DNA of 64,000 nucleotides, taken from assembly GCA_019022495.1 (NCBI GenBank), contig JAFEKR010000013.1, forward strand, positions 310,001-374,000, in the 5' to 3' direction. This document shows, one piece after another, positions 26,594 to 36,736 of this stretch (the stretch's first letter is position 1; each line of letters begins with the position of its first letter). The DNA is from Epichloe hybrida (taxonomy: Eukaryota > Ascomycota > Sordariomycetes > Hypocreales > Clavicipitaceae). The position numbers and the translations under genes were made by a program. The notes beneath the pieces were generated by a model. That model did not search any database, was not told where the DNA came from, and saw only the letters and a program-made list of their open reading frames with translations.

Positions 26594-26800
26594 ATCTTTT
26601 GCGTTTTTTGCACGAAGAAAGCGCCGCAGCCAATTGGCCACTGCTTGCGCGTGCATTATCCCCTGTGCCTCGCGACTCTTGTCTTACTTTTGCACCACAT
26701 CCTTGCATCCTGTGGCCAGTTCCATCTTTACCAAATGCGATATCCGACACCACAGTCAACACCGACCGTCTACTATCAAACCACGTCATCGCGCCAGAAC

Positions 26801-27260
26801 ATGACCACCGCTGGCGTAGTTCGCGCCTACAGACACCTCTACCGAAACCTCCTCCGCGCAGTGCAATATTCCTCGCCAGCGCGGTACATTGCGCGCGATC
26901 AGCTGCGCAGGGCGTTTCGCGAAGGCGGCGGCCAAGCATCGCTGAACGACGAGGGCGTCAAGCGAACAATCTGGTTTCTCGAGGCCGCAGCCAAAGAGAA
27001 GGGCCTGGAGCACAAAGTCCTGAAGAACCTGATACGGGTGAAGCGGGAGAGGAATAGGAAAGAAGGTGGAGAGTGGAAGAAGGTATTGGCCGAGACGAAA
27101 CGGGGGTAGGTAGATGACGGAGATGGAACGTGCCAAGGATACATGTTGACCGTTTTCTAGGAACAGGGACGATATGAAGCGGGAGGGGGCCACGGGGTTT
27201 GCGCACTACGACAGGACGGTTAGGATGCTGAATGAGAGTATGGGACTGTGTTTGCGGTAA
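26801..27260 (+). CDS. Small LYR-motif-type protein, probably mitochondrial
   Basis: Exons 26801-27105 and 27161-27260 (55-nt intron, GTAGGT donor, TTGAC branch, CTAG acceptor) give 134 residues. The N-terminus VVRAYRHLYRNLLRAVQYSS contains an L/H-YR-type motif followed by a basic helix-rich sequence (RYIARDQLRRAF). This is typical of the Complex-1-LYR group, small helical proteins that work with acyl-carrier protein in iron-sulfur delivery or respiratory-complex assembly. The conserved fungal sequence begins at MTTAGVV, so that ATG is preferred over in-frame upstream ones. It converges on frataxin, another iron-sulfur gene, which may be coincidence. The exact LYR subfamily is not resolved. 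Confidence 0.75.
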
Positions 27261-27530
27261 GGGGGGGGGGGGGCTTCGAGTTGGTTCGGGTTGGGCTATT
27301 CCGCCGTTTTTTTGTTCTTCTTCTTCCATTCCGGGCAATAGAATGCATCTTGTATCACGAGTGTATCATGGATGTCGTATAAGCGGGCGCACTGGACGAT
27401 TACATCTGAGCAAGAGTGGGATTACATCTATCTTCACTTGGGATGGCATATCCGTTGACAACATGCTGTACGAGACGAGGGATTTGAAATAACGAGCATT
27501 TTGCATGTATGCCGCCGCGCAATGTACAAG

Positions 27531-28249
27531 CTAGCTCGCCGGCTCGCCAATCACCACGTCCAGCTCCTCGAGAATCAGCTCGCTGAGACTGACGCCGTCC
27601 CGCAGGTAGACCCAGTTCCCTGTGCCGGTGCCCTCCTTCTCGGTCTGCCCCTCGCCGATGATACACCAGTCGTATCGCTTGGGGCCGGAGACAGGACTCG
27701 ATAGCCAGATTTGCTTGTTGGGAGGCTGCTTGTTGATGACGTAGGTGCCTTTGTCTGCGACATTGATGGTCATTACTCCGGCCTAGATGGACCCGGTCAG
27801 CTGTGAATCGGCAAGGTAGATTTACAACGAGCAGTGGTTTTCTTTTTGCCCTTGTTTTTTTCGTCTATTCTTTTCAAAGGGAAAGCACGTACCGAGTACT
27901 CCACTTCAATGTCCTCCCTCGTATCCTGGAGCTGCTCAAACCTGGAGAGCACGCCTTCCAAGTACGCGTCGGCGAGGTCATGGTACTCGCCGTCAGAGAG
28001 CTCAGCTACGCCAATGCTGGGCGGCACATCGGTGACGTCCTGCTTCGCGGGATTTTCCGTCTCGGGCATGATGCCTTTGGCGAGGGGGGCGGAGGAGGAC
28101 AGGAACCGGCGGCATGGTGGACGACTTGATGGCGAGGGGCGGGCGAGGAGGAGGGCGGTGGTTGTGGTGCTGGGGCGGACGGTGCGCGGGCGGCAGGTGG
28201 TTTGGGCAAGGAGGAGCCTTGAGGACCGGGCGATGCTGTGTCGAGACAT
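27531..28249 (-). CDS. YFH1: Frataxin (mitochondrial iron-sulfur cluster assembly)
   Basis: Frataxin stimulates cysteine desulfurase in the mitochondrial matrix during Fe-S cluster synthesis. Exons 28249-27893 and 27782-27531 (110-nt intron, GTACGT donor, CTAG acceptor) encode 202 residues. The first 60 residues are rich in R, S and T and lack acidic residues ([16 protein letters not shown]), a typical matrix presequence. The frataxin fold follows: an acidic helix ([20 protein letters not shown]), then [28 protein letters not shown] (in part), the beta-sheet iron face, and KRYDW. A more upstream in-frame ATG exists, but MSRHS gives a normal-looking presequence. It is divergent from the AP-3 sigma gene, with about 313 bp between the start codons. 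Confidence 0.95.
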
Positions 28250-28562
28250 GTTTTTGCTTTTGCTTTTGCTTGTGGCGTGTGTGCGGCAATGAAGTTGCGC
28301 GATGGATGAGATTTGGGGAAACCAACAAACAAACCGTTTCAAGCTGCAAGCTGCCAGCTGCAAGCTAGCTAGTAGCTTGTTGTGGGGTTTCCCCGATGGC
28401 GGCCAGACAAGAAGAAGCAGCGCTTATTAGTCATCCGTGGTTTGTTTCGCAAAATCCCCCCCCCACAATGTTCCCGCCGGCAACCACCAGCTTGACCCCC
28501 CAAAGTAGCTGTACGCTCGCATGAGGAGAAACAATGACAAGAGCGTTTTGGTGGAAGAAATC
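28250..28562. promoter_or_regulatory. Shared 313-bp promoter between frataxin and AP-3 sigma
   Basis: Divergent start codons with no gene between. A short CAAGCTGC-type repeat occurs at about 28340-28370. Confidence 0.5.
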
Positions 28563-29225
28563 ATGATCAACGCCTTTCTGGTCTTCAATGGCCAAGGCCA
28601 GCCCCGGTTAACCAAGTTCTACACTCAGCTTGTAGGTGGGGAAAAAAAAAGGATTCGGATTCGAATTCGTCATGGCTTATTCCCCCCCCCAAAACCAAGG
28701 CATCAGTTCTAATGAACAAGCACACAGGAAACAAGTATCCAGCAGCGCCTCATATCCGAAATCTTCACCCTCGTGTCCAATCGACCAGCCGGATCGTGCA
28801 ACTTCCTCCCCTTGCCGCCCTTGCTCGCCGCCTCGGGCACATCGCGCTCGTCGTCCGAGGAGCAGAACGACGTGCCGTCGCTGGTGACGTACCGCAACTA
28901 CGCGACGCTCTACTTCATCGTCATATCTACATCGACCGAGTCCCCGCTGGCGCTCATCGACTTGATACAGGTCTATGTTGAGGCGCTGGACAAGCTATTC
29001 GAAAACGTGTGCGAGCTCGATCTCATCTTCAACTTTGAAACGCTACATGCTACGCTGTCGGAAATGGTCATAGGCGGCGTCGTGGTTGAGACGCATCTGG
29101 ACCGGATCGTGTCGGGCGTGCGCGCCCAGGGGACTGTGGCAAAGAGGCCTGTGAATGAGGGACGAAGTACGGGGATTGGGTCTGGCCTCGGCATGGGTTC
29201 CAACTTTGCTTGGGCCGGTCGATGA
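28563..29225 (+). CDS. APS3: AP-3 adaptor complex sigma subunit
   Basis: Small subunit of the AP-3 coat that sorts cargo from Golgi/endosome to the vacuole. Exons 28563-28631 and 28728-29225 (96-nt intron) encode 188 residues. The start MINAFLVFNGQGQPRLTKFY is the conserved sigma N-terminus. RNYATLYFIV and LIQVYVEALDKLFENVCELD are the longin-fold core. LIFNFETLHATLSEMVIGG points to sigma-3 rather than sigma-1 or sigma-2. The loop PLPPLLAASGTSRSSSEEQND is a fungal insertion, and the C-tail is glycine-rich. An in-frame ATG 42 nt upstream is rejected because the family begins at MI(N/K). Confidence 0.94.
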
Positions 29226-29425
29226 GGGAAGAAGCGTGCGCGACCGAGTGTTGTTATAGCTTTGGCAGTTTGCGTGTTGCGTTATTGTACATGGAATGTT
29301 TTATTGCCTCCCTATGCGCTTCAATTTTCCCCCAATGAGTTGGTTGCTGGGTGTCATGATGCCTTGAACGCCAGAAATGACCAAGACTTTTGTTTTGTTA
29401 CAGTATTGTTATAATATAGTGTTAC

Positions 29426-30043
29426 TTAGTTTTGGTTCTGGTTCCGGTCTCGGGTTACGGGTTCGGGTTCGGGTTCAAGGTCTCTGAGCGATGACGCATG
29501 CGGCTCTGGCGCATCCTTTCGTCGTTCATAACGCTTGTCGGGATCGATGACGCCAAACAAGTTGGCTGCGTGTCGGCGCATCTAGAAACATAGTTTCCCC
29601 TCCGTGTCAGCAAGCGCAGTCGTGCTTGGTTCGCATGAGCTGGGACGAGGGCTGAACGAACCTCTTCGGATGGTTTGTAATGTTGACCCCACCACTCGAA
29701 TTCCGAGTAAAAGAATAACCACACCAGGGCAGCTGCGTTTTTTCTCATATTCAGCCACCACTACCTACACATCTCCGGAGGTGGTTGGCAATGACGAACC
29801 TGCAATGGTGGCCAGCTGCGCAAGCTTGACGCCCTTTTGCCACCTGGGCGACTGGCTGGCCATTTCTATCCTGCGCTTGTACTTCTTCTCGAATCGGAGC
29901 TGCTGCGCGTGGTTCAGGTCCTTGAAATTCGGGGGCCACATTTTCCGAGCGGCGTATGGGTTGTTGAAGACGGTGAAGGGCACTTGCTTGGGGAGAGAGT
30001 CCTTGCCGGCCTGCGCGAGCCGTCTCGCAGATACTGTAAGCAT
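29426..30043 (-). CDS. Small conserved, probably mitochondrial membrane protein
   Basis: Three exons: 30043-29800, 29732-29662 and 29581-29426. Both introns use GTTCGT donors (67 and 80 nt). The product is 156 residues. The basic N-terminus MLTVSARRLAQAGKDSLPKQ looks like a mitochondrial presequence. NPYAARKMWPPNFKDL and RFEKKYKRR follow. One hydrophobic segment spans the exon 1/2 join (LAQLATIA joined to AALVWLFFY), and then comes EFEWWGQHYKPSEE. The tail is charged and ends with EP and NQ repeats. No function was recognised. The small size, presequence and single membrane span suggest an inner-membrane assembly or accessory factor (inference). Confidence 0.8.
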
Positions 30044-30535
30044 GTTGAAGACGCAGCGTTTCCGATTGCAGTGGCTGGTCTGCTTGAGCGTACGGACTAC
30101 TGTGGTTGTTTAATGATTGCATGAGCAGGATGGCGGACCGGGGCTGTTGTCATCGAGCAATTTACATGTACTTCCTCGCCCCCGGCGTGTCTCGGATAAA
30201 CGGCGGCCACGGCACCGCCACAGAGTGCCAACCTGCAGCCAGCCACGTCAGGTTCAGCCACGTTAGTTCTGCCCCGCGATTTCTCACCCCTCCTCAGCTC
30301 AGCCAAGAGGTCCCCCCCCAAGTTCTTATCAGTGACTCCAAGAGGAAAAAAAAAAAAAAAATCCATACTCTATACTTCTCGCGGCGTTGCTTCGCCATTC
30401 CATCCGACTGCCCGCGCAGACCCCAAACTGGTTTCAGCACGGCGCATTCAGAAAGCCCTCAAGGTGAGTCAATTGTCTTCATGGCCATCATTGTGCTGAA
30501 ACTCACTCACCCCGCAGAATCCAGATCTCACCACG
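30044..30535. promoter_or_regulatory. Divergent promoter of the small mitochondrial gene and LARS, with a leader intron
   Basis: The region separates two divergent starts. A probable intron in the LARS 5' leader runs 30464-30517 (GTGAGT donor, CGCAG acceptor). A TACGGACTA element lies at 30091-30099 and an A run at about 30345-30361. Confidence 0.5.
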
Positions 30536-33500
30536 ATGGCTACCGCTTCCGTGCCCAAGGCCATGGAGGCCTTGACCATTTCCAAGACGAAAGAGCTCAA
30601 AGGGGTATGCGATCCTATTGATTTGTTTCATTCTCGTTTTCTCTTTCTCTATTGAAACCCTATACTAATGAATGACCCAACTCGCCAGACCGAGAAGCGA
30701 GACTCCCTGATAGCCATCGAGAAGAAGTACCAGCAACAATGGCAGGACGACCGCGTGTTCGAGACCGACGCCCCTACCACGACCGAAGTCCCCTTCCATT
30801 CAATTTCGGCAGCAGAGCTGCGAGAAAAGGTGCCCAAGTTCTTTGGGTGCATGGCGTACCCTTACATGAACGGCACTTTGCACGCTGGACACACCTTTTC
30901 CGCGAGTAAGGTCGAGTTCGCGGCCGGTGTGGCCAGGATGCAGGGCAAGCGAGCCTTGTTCCCCATGGGCTTCCACTGCACTGGCATGCCCATCAAGGCA
31001 TGCGCCGACAAGCTCATCAACGAGATTGCAAAGTTTGGCAAGGACTTTGCCGGTTACAGCGAGGAGGAGGAGGGGGAGGCTGCCGCGGCTGAGGAGACAA
31101 AATCTGCTGCTGCCGCACCCGCTAGCAAACAGACCAAGGAGGACATTACCAAGTTTACGACCAACAAGAGCAAAGCCAACGCCAAGACGGTCAAGATGAA
31201 GTACCAGTTCCAGATCATGAAGGCCATTGGCATCCCTCAGGAAGAGATTCACCAGTTTGCCGACCCCCAGCACTGGCTGAAATTCTTCCCCCCCCTCACT
31301 AAGCAGGACTTGACTAGCTTCGGTTGCAGGATCGACTGGCGCAGATCCTTCATCACGACCGACGCCAACCCTTACTACGACGCCTTTGTCAGATGGCAAA
31401 TGAACCGCTTGAGGGAGCTGAACAAGATCAAGTTTGGCAAGAGGTACACCATCTACTCCATCAAAGACGGGCAACCCTGCATGGATCACGATCGTTCAGA
31501 AGGCGAGGCAGTCAACCCTCAGGAATACACGGCCTTGAAGTTGAAGGTGCTGGAATGGGCTCCCAAGGCAGCCGAGGCCATCAAGGACAAGATACCCGAC
31601 GATGCCAGCATCTTCTTGGTCCCGGCAACTCTGAGACCCGAGACTATGTACGGCCAGACCTGCTGCTTTGTTGGACCCAAGATCACCTATGGACTGTTCA
31701 AGGCTGGGGAAAACTCATACTACGTCGTTACGGACCGGGCCGCTCGCAACATGGCCTACCAGGGCATCTTGGCTCAGGAAGGCGTGGTGGGAAAAGCTGC
31801 CGAGATCCAGGGCTCCGACATTGTGGGAACCTTGGTGAATGCACCGCTTTCTCTGCACAAAGAGGGAGTACGGGTCTTGCCAATGGAGACTGTTCTGCCC
31901 ACCAAGGGCACCGGCGTCGTCACCTCTGTTCCGTCCGACAGCCCTGATGACTTTGCCACTGTGACCGACCTGGCCAAAAAGGCTGACTACTACGGCATCA
32001 AGAAGGAATGGGCCGAGTTTGAGATATTCCCCATCATCGAAACCCCTTCGTACGGCGACTTGTGCGCGCCTTTCTTGGTCAAGAAGCTCAAGATTGCCTC
32101 CCCCAAGGACACCAAGCCGCTGGAAGAGGCCAAGGAGTTGGCGTACAGGGAGGGCTTCTACCAGGGCATTCTCAAGGTGGGCGAGTTCAGTGGTGAAAAG
32201 GTCGAGACTGCCAAGCCAAAGGTCCGGAACCAGCTGATCGGTGCGGGTGAGGCCTTTGCATACTCCGAGCCCGAGCGAAAGGTTGTCAGTCGATCCGGCG
32301 ATGACTGCATCGTCGCCTTGATGGACCAGTGGTATCTGGACTATGGTGAGGAGTCGTGGAAGAAGACTGCCCTGCAGTGGCTCGACGGCACCGACGGCAA
32401 CGGCCTCAACACCTGGTCCCAGGAGACCAAGAACAGCTTCGAGGGCGTGCTCAACTGGCTGAACCAGTGGGCCTGCGCTCGCACCTATGGACTGGGCTCC
32501 AAGCTGCCTTGGGATCCTCATTTCTTGGTCGAGAGCCTGAGTGATTCCACCATCTACATGGCCTACTACACCGTCTGCCACTGGCTGCACAAGGACTTGT
32601 ACGGACAGGAGAAGGGCATCGGGGACGTTGGCGCCGAGCAAATGACTGACGAAGTCTGGGACTACGTCTTTTGCCGCCGTGACCTGGGCGACGACGTCTT
32701 GAGCAACTCCAAGATCCCCAAGGCCACCTTGGAGAGCATGCGCCGCGAGTTTGAGTACTTTTACCCCTTGGACCTGCGAAGTTCCGGAAAGGACCTCATC
32801 CCCAACCACTTGACCTTCTTCTTGTACATTCACCTGGCCATCTTCACCCCCGAGTACTGGCCGCGGGGCATCCGAGCCAACGGCCACTTGATGTTGAACG
32901 GAGAAAAGATGGCCAAGAGCACGGGAAATTTCATGACCTTGCGTGAGCTGGTTGAGAAATACGGCGCCGACGCCGCGCGAATTGCCATTGCCGATGCGGG
33001 CGATGGTGTAAGCGATGCCAACTTTGAGGAGGACGTTGCCGACAACAACATTCTGCGTCTTTTCAACCTGCGCGAGTGGTGCGAGGAGCAGGTGCGCGAG
33101 CAGCAGGAGCTGCGCACTGGCGAGACCAATTCCTTCCAGGACGCCCTGTTCGACAACGAGATGAACAGCGCTACGCAGGAGGCCATTGAACAGTACACCC
33201 AGACCAACTACAAGCTGGCCTTGAAAGCCGCCCTGTACGAACTGACTGGCGCCCGCGACTTCTATCGCGAGGCCTGCGCCGCCGCCGGCATCAGGATGCA
33301 CAAGGACCTCGTCTTCCGATACATTGAGGTGCAGGCGCTGTTGATGGCTGTCATCGCGCCCCATTGGGCCGAGCACATCTGGCTGGAAGTCCTCAAGAAG
33401 GAATCCACGATTCAAAACGCCGCCTTCCCCAAGGCCTCGGCCGTGGACGCCGGCCTCTCCGCCAAACGCGACTACGTGCGCACCACGGCGTCCAACGTCA

Positions 33501-34009
33501 ACTCGGCCGAGGGTCTGCAGCTGAAGAAGAAGGCCAAGGGCAAGGAGGTCTCGTTCGACCCCAAACAGCCCAAGAAACTGACCATCTTCATGACGGACAA
33601 GTTCCCGGCCTGGCAAGCCAAGTACACTGACTTGCTCAAGGAGATGTGGGACCCAGCCACCAAGTCGGTCAATGACAAGGACCTGAACGGCAAGATTGCC
33701 AAGATGGGCGAAATGAAAAAGGCCATGCCGTTTGTGCAGAACTTGAAGAGGCGTCTGCAGGCTGGCGAGCCGGCCGGCGCAGTGCTGCAGCAAAAGCTGG
33801 CATTTGACGAGAAGGAGACGTTGGCCCAGATGCTGCCCGGTCTGAAAAAGACGGCCGGATTGGTTGATTGCGACGTGCTAAATGTGGAGGAGGGCGGCAA
33901 GAAAGGCGTCAACTTGGTGGATGGCCAGGAGGTTGACGTGACGGTGCCGTTGGCTGAGAATGCAGTACCAGGCGTGCCGACCTTTTTCTTCGAGAATGTC
34001 ACGGCATAG
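30536..34009 (+). CDS. CDC60: Cytosolic leucyl-tRNA synthetase
   Basis: Charges tRNA-Leu with leucine in the cytosol and also acts as a leucine sensor toward TORC1 in yeast. Exons 30536-30604 and 30689-34009 (84-nt intron) encode 1,129 residues, the usual eukaryotic length. The class I HIGH signature appears as HAGH (residues 88-91, in YMNGTLHAGHTFS). A CP1 editing domain follows (TLRPETMYGQTCC and a threonine-rich pocket; VTSVPSDSPDDFATV). KMSKS appears as KMAKS (about residue 763, NGEKMAKSTGNFMT). The anticodon-binding and C-terminal domains complete it. There is no mitochondrial presequence, so this is the cytosolic enzyme. A lysine/alanine-rich insert (EEEEGEAAAAEETK) sits after the first catalytic block. 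It is highly C-ending in codon use. Confidence 0.97.
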
Positions 34010-34440
34010 ATGGGACGACGAATATGTTGTTTGTGGGGGTTCCCAAGAATATATTGTCGGATAGATGAAACAATGGTAAACGTCACATTCACATCATGTC
34101 AAAGTCCTTGCTTCACGTCCAAGACGTGCACTACGTCGTCGCCTGGGAACTGGCAAGCTGTCAATGTGTAGTAAATAGTGAATCCTAACTCAGACTCGGG
34201 GAGGTGCTGGTGTCGACCCCAACCCGGGAGATTCGGGCTTGGAAGAGCCAGCCACCGTGCACAGGAGCAGATGCGATGTAAGATAACGTTGAGGAACGTC
34301 AAGTTGAAGATGAGCCACAATCAGGTTTTGTCGTATTCAACGTCGGCACCACTCCCAGTGACCAGCGTCGTCCTTGTCTTGGAGGCATTCCCGTGGCTGT
34401 TCCGTGGCTGGTGACATTGCATCCAGCCTGCATTGCATGA
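34010..34440. other. 3' flank of LARS up to the transposable element
   Basis: No gene was recognised. A short open frame at 34178-34414 has no protein-like features. Confidence 0.4.
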
Positions 34441-34449
34441 TGATTAGTC

Positions 34450-34932
34450 GGGCATACAGTAAATCTCGGCTGCAACAAAGTTGATCTCGTATCCAGGGTG
34501 GAGCCTCTGAGTCTAGATTAGGCAGGCGGTAAAGAATCTTAGCATATGCTAAGCATATGCTAAAGACCACAGTGTATTAGTGCGAAGTTCGTCAAATCGT
34601 CAAATCGTCAAATTATTAAATCATTAATCAATTCGTCAATCAATTCGTCAATCAATTCGTCAATCAATTCGTCAATCAATTCGTCAATCAATTCGTTAAT
34701 CGTTAATTAATTTGCTAGTTATAGGGGCTATAGGTAGTATATGCCCTATAATATAGTGCTATAACTTTATATATGCTAGGTATATGCTAGGCATATGCTG
34801 CCCTATTATATAATTTATACTATATGTTAGCATATGCCTAGCATATGCCTCGCATATGCTATTCTGCCCGTCACAAGGCCCCACCCTGGATACGAGATCA
34901 ACTTTGTTGCAGCCGAGATTTACTGTAACCCC
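34450..34932. mobile_element. Non-autonomous Mutator-like DNA transposon (MITE), 483 bp
   Basis: The ends are inverted repeats of about 57 bp with 54 matches. Each begins GGG, then TACAGTAAATCTCGGCTGC, then AACAAAGTTGATCTCGTATC, then CAGGGTGG. The element is flanked by perfect 9-bp direct repeats TGATTAGTC at 34441-34449 and 34933-34941. A 9-bp target duplication with long terminal inverted repeats is typical of Mutator-like elements. The interior has no coding capacity. It holds about six copies of a 12-bp ATTCGTCAATCA unit (about 34624-34698) and many GCATATGC palindromic words (34537-34564, 34770-34800, 34826-34860). It must therefore have been moved by a transposase from elsewhere. The superfamily call is inferred from structure only. 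Confidence 0.9.
34624..34698. repeat. 12-bp tandem repeat inside the Mutator-like MITE
   Basis: About six near-identical units of ATTCGTCAATCA, with a degenerate GTCAAATC version just before. This is subterminal repeat structure of the element. Confidence 0.9.
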
Positions 34933-34941
34933 TGATTAGTC

Positions 34942-36298
34942 CGATTCGCTGTGTGCGACCCGTTGCCAATTTCAGTTCGTCCCCTGCCCCGTCGCTGAGG
35001 ACAGACAGGGGGGGGCGAGTCGGGTGGTGTCGAGCTCGACAGAAGCCATGGGGGCAGCAGGTCCGGGTCCGTGAAACATGATGCTTGGTGCGCAAGTGGG
35101 CAGCGTGAAAGGGCGTTTCAACATCGAGGACAACTTCCCGCTTCTCCAGTCCGTTTTCCGTTTCATCTGCATGCATATGGGCTATCAGTCTATCAGTCTA
35201 TCAGTCTATCAGTGTGGGTGGCACTGTTTTGCGCACCAAAAAGGCAGGAGCAAAGCGTGTATGACGTGAGTACGGATTAGACCGTTACTTGAGCCGCGCG
35301 GCGGCACGTAAAGGAAGGAGGGCTTCACTAACCTTGTGCAGGACTAGGCCTATTCTACGGAGTAGGGCGAGAACCTTGTTTTCTTTTTTTCTTTTTTTCT
35401 TTTTTTCCCTATTTTCCCTATTTTCCCTTTTTTGCTCAAACGAACAGACTCCGCGGGGGGGGGGGGAGGGGGGCAAGTGTCCCGCCAGCCGCACAGATGG
35501 CAGATGAGGCGCAATGCCCGTTGCAGTGCAAGTGGAGCGGTTAGTGCACAACTGCAGAGGCTCGCGATGGGGTCTTGCTTGTCTATCTAATCAGACTAAT
35601 CCGTAGAGGGTGGGGCTAGCCAAGATTTACATACATGTACATTTTGCGGCGCCACTTTTCCTCTTCTTTTTTTGTTTTTCCCCCCCTCCCCTTTCTCTGC
35701 TAGCTTCTAATTACTCCGTACCCGGCTTGTCCACACGCGGCGCTCCATCCCCTTGCTTGACTCGATCTAATCCAGGGTGTGGTGGGCGCGATGTGATTGG
35801 GTGTTGCTCTGCCTACTCGGGACAGGGGTACTCCATATCATGATAAACAGAGGCCAACAAACAAGAAGAAAAAAAAGAGATCAGTCTCACCCAGTCTCAC
35901 CACCACGTTGCTGGTACCGCGTGCCCATCACTTCTTCGTGCGAGCCCTTACTTCTTTCTTCTCCACTTTCTCGCCAGCACTTGACATTCGTCGCTGGCGA
36001 GTTCTTAACTTGGCTTTGCTCCCGCATCACCCCCGTTGTCGACGACTCCGGCGCCAAGAAACCATAAATACATTTAGGGTATACCCCCTATACTCCGTAC
36101 AACTCTATTTGATCCTTCGCACCCTGGCCGAATGCTCTTCTGAAGTCCGGGTTTTTTTTTTTTCATTCCGGGCAGGCAACGCAGATCAACCCCAGCACGC
36201 TTCCAACCAACAAAGCCTTTCTTGTTTGCCGTCACCAACATCACCTTTTTTTCAAGCAAGACAATCTCATCAATCAGTACGAATACCCACGGATAACC
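34942..36298. other. Gene-poor region before the small GPI-protein gene
   Basis: No gene is supported. It has CTATCAGT repeats (four copies, about 35182-35213), a T-rich block (35385-35430), a G run (about 35455-35470), and TACGGANTA-type motifs at 35271, 35356, 35597, 35712 and 36091. The last 200 bases are likely promoter and leader of the gene at 36299. Confidence 0.5.
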
Positions 36299-36736
36299 AT
36301 GCGAATCGCCCAGATACTTTGCACCCTCGGCGGGGCTGCCGTTGCATTTTCGGCCTCGTCGCTCGCTGCTTCATCATCAACCGAGTTATCACCATCCGCG
36401 CCGCCAACGTCTACACCCAGCAGCTACCGTGGTGTCGGCTCAACATCAGTTCCGCACGCACCCGCGTCTGCCAACCTCTCCCGTATGTGCTTCCCTTCTC
36501 TCTCATCTCTGCCGTGGTCCCATGCTGCACTGCACCTCTCCTTCATCTCGGGACGCAAGAAAACTGACGCGCATGCTCCAGTTCCCCCTTTTACCACGGC
36601 CGCCGTACCAACCAATCTTGTCAATGCAACGACGTCGCATACCGAGGGAGTCACGGGCGGGGCTATCCCGCAACAAATGCAAGCCTCGATGGCTGGTTTA
36701 TTGGGCTTTTGCATCATGGGGCTGGTCATGTTGTAA
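36299..36736 (+). CDS. Small secreted Ser/Thr/Pro-rich, probably GPI-anchored protein
   Basis: Exons 36299-36482 and 36582-36736 (99-nt intron, GTATGT donor, CTGAC branch, CTCCAG acceptor) give 112 residues. The start MRIAQILCTLGGAAVAFSASSLA is a signal peptide. The middle is rich in S, T, P and A with N-glycosylation sites (NLS, NAT). The end, SMAGLLGFCIMGLVML, is a hydrophobic tail with no residues after it, as in GPI-anchor signals. The intron is a multiple of three without a stop, so retention would add 33 residues. This size and composition fit fungal cell-wall mannoproteins. No specific family was recognised. Confidence 0.75.
   Translation: MRIAQILCTLGGAAVAFSASSLAASSSTELSPSAPPTSTPSSYRGVGSTSVPHAPASANLSRMCFPSLSSLPWSHAALHLSFISGRKKTDAHAPVPPFTTAAVPTNLVNATTSHTEGVTGGAIPQQMQASMAGLLGFCIMGLVML

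Noticed and set aside
31715..33793. A 692-residue open frame on the minus strand opposite leucyl-tRNA synthetase
   Set aside because: It is a mirror of the strong C-ending codon bias of the real gene; its product lacks any domain and the plus strand has unmistakable synthetase motifs.
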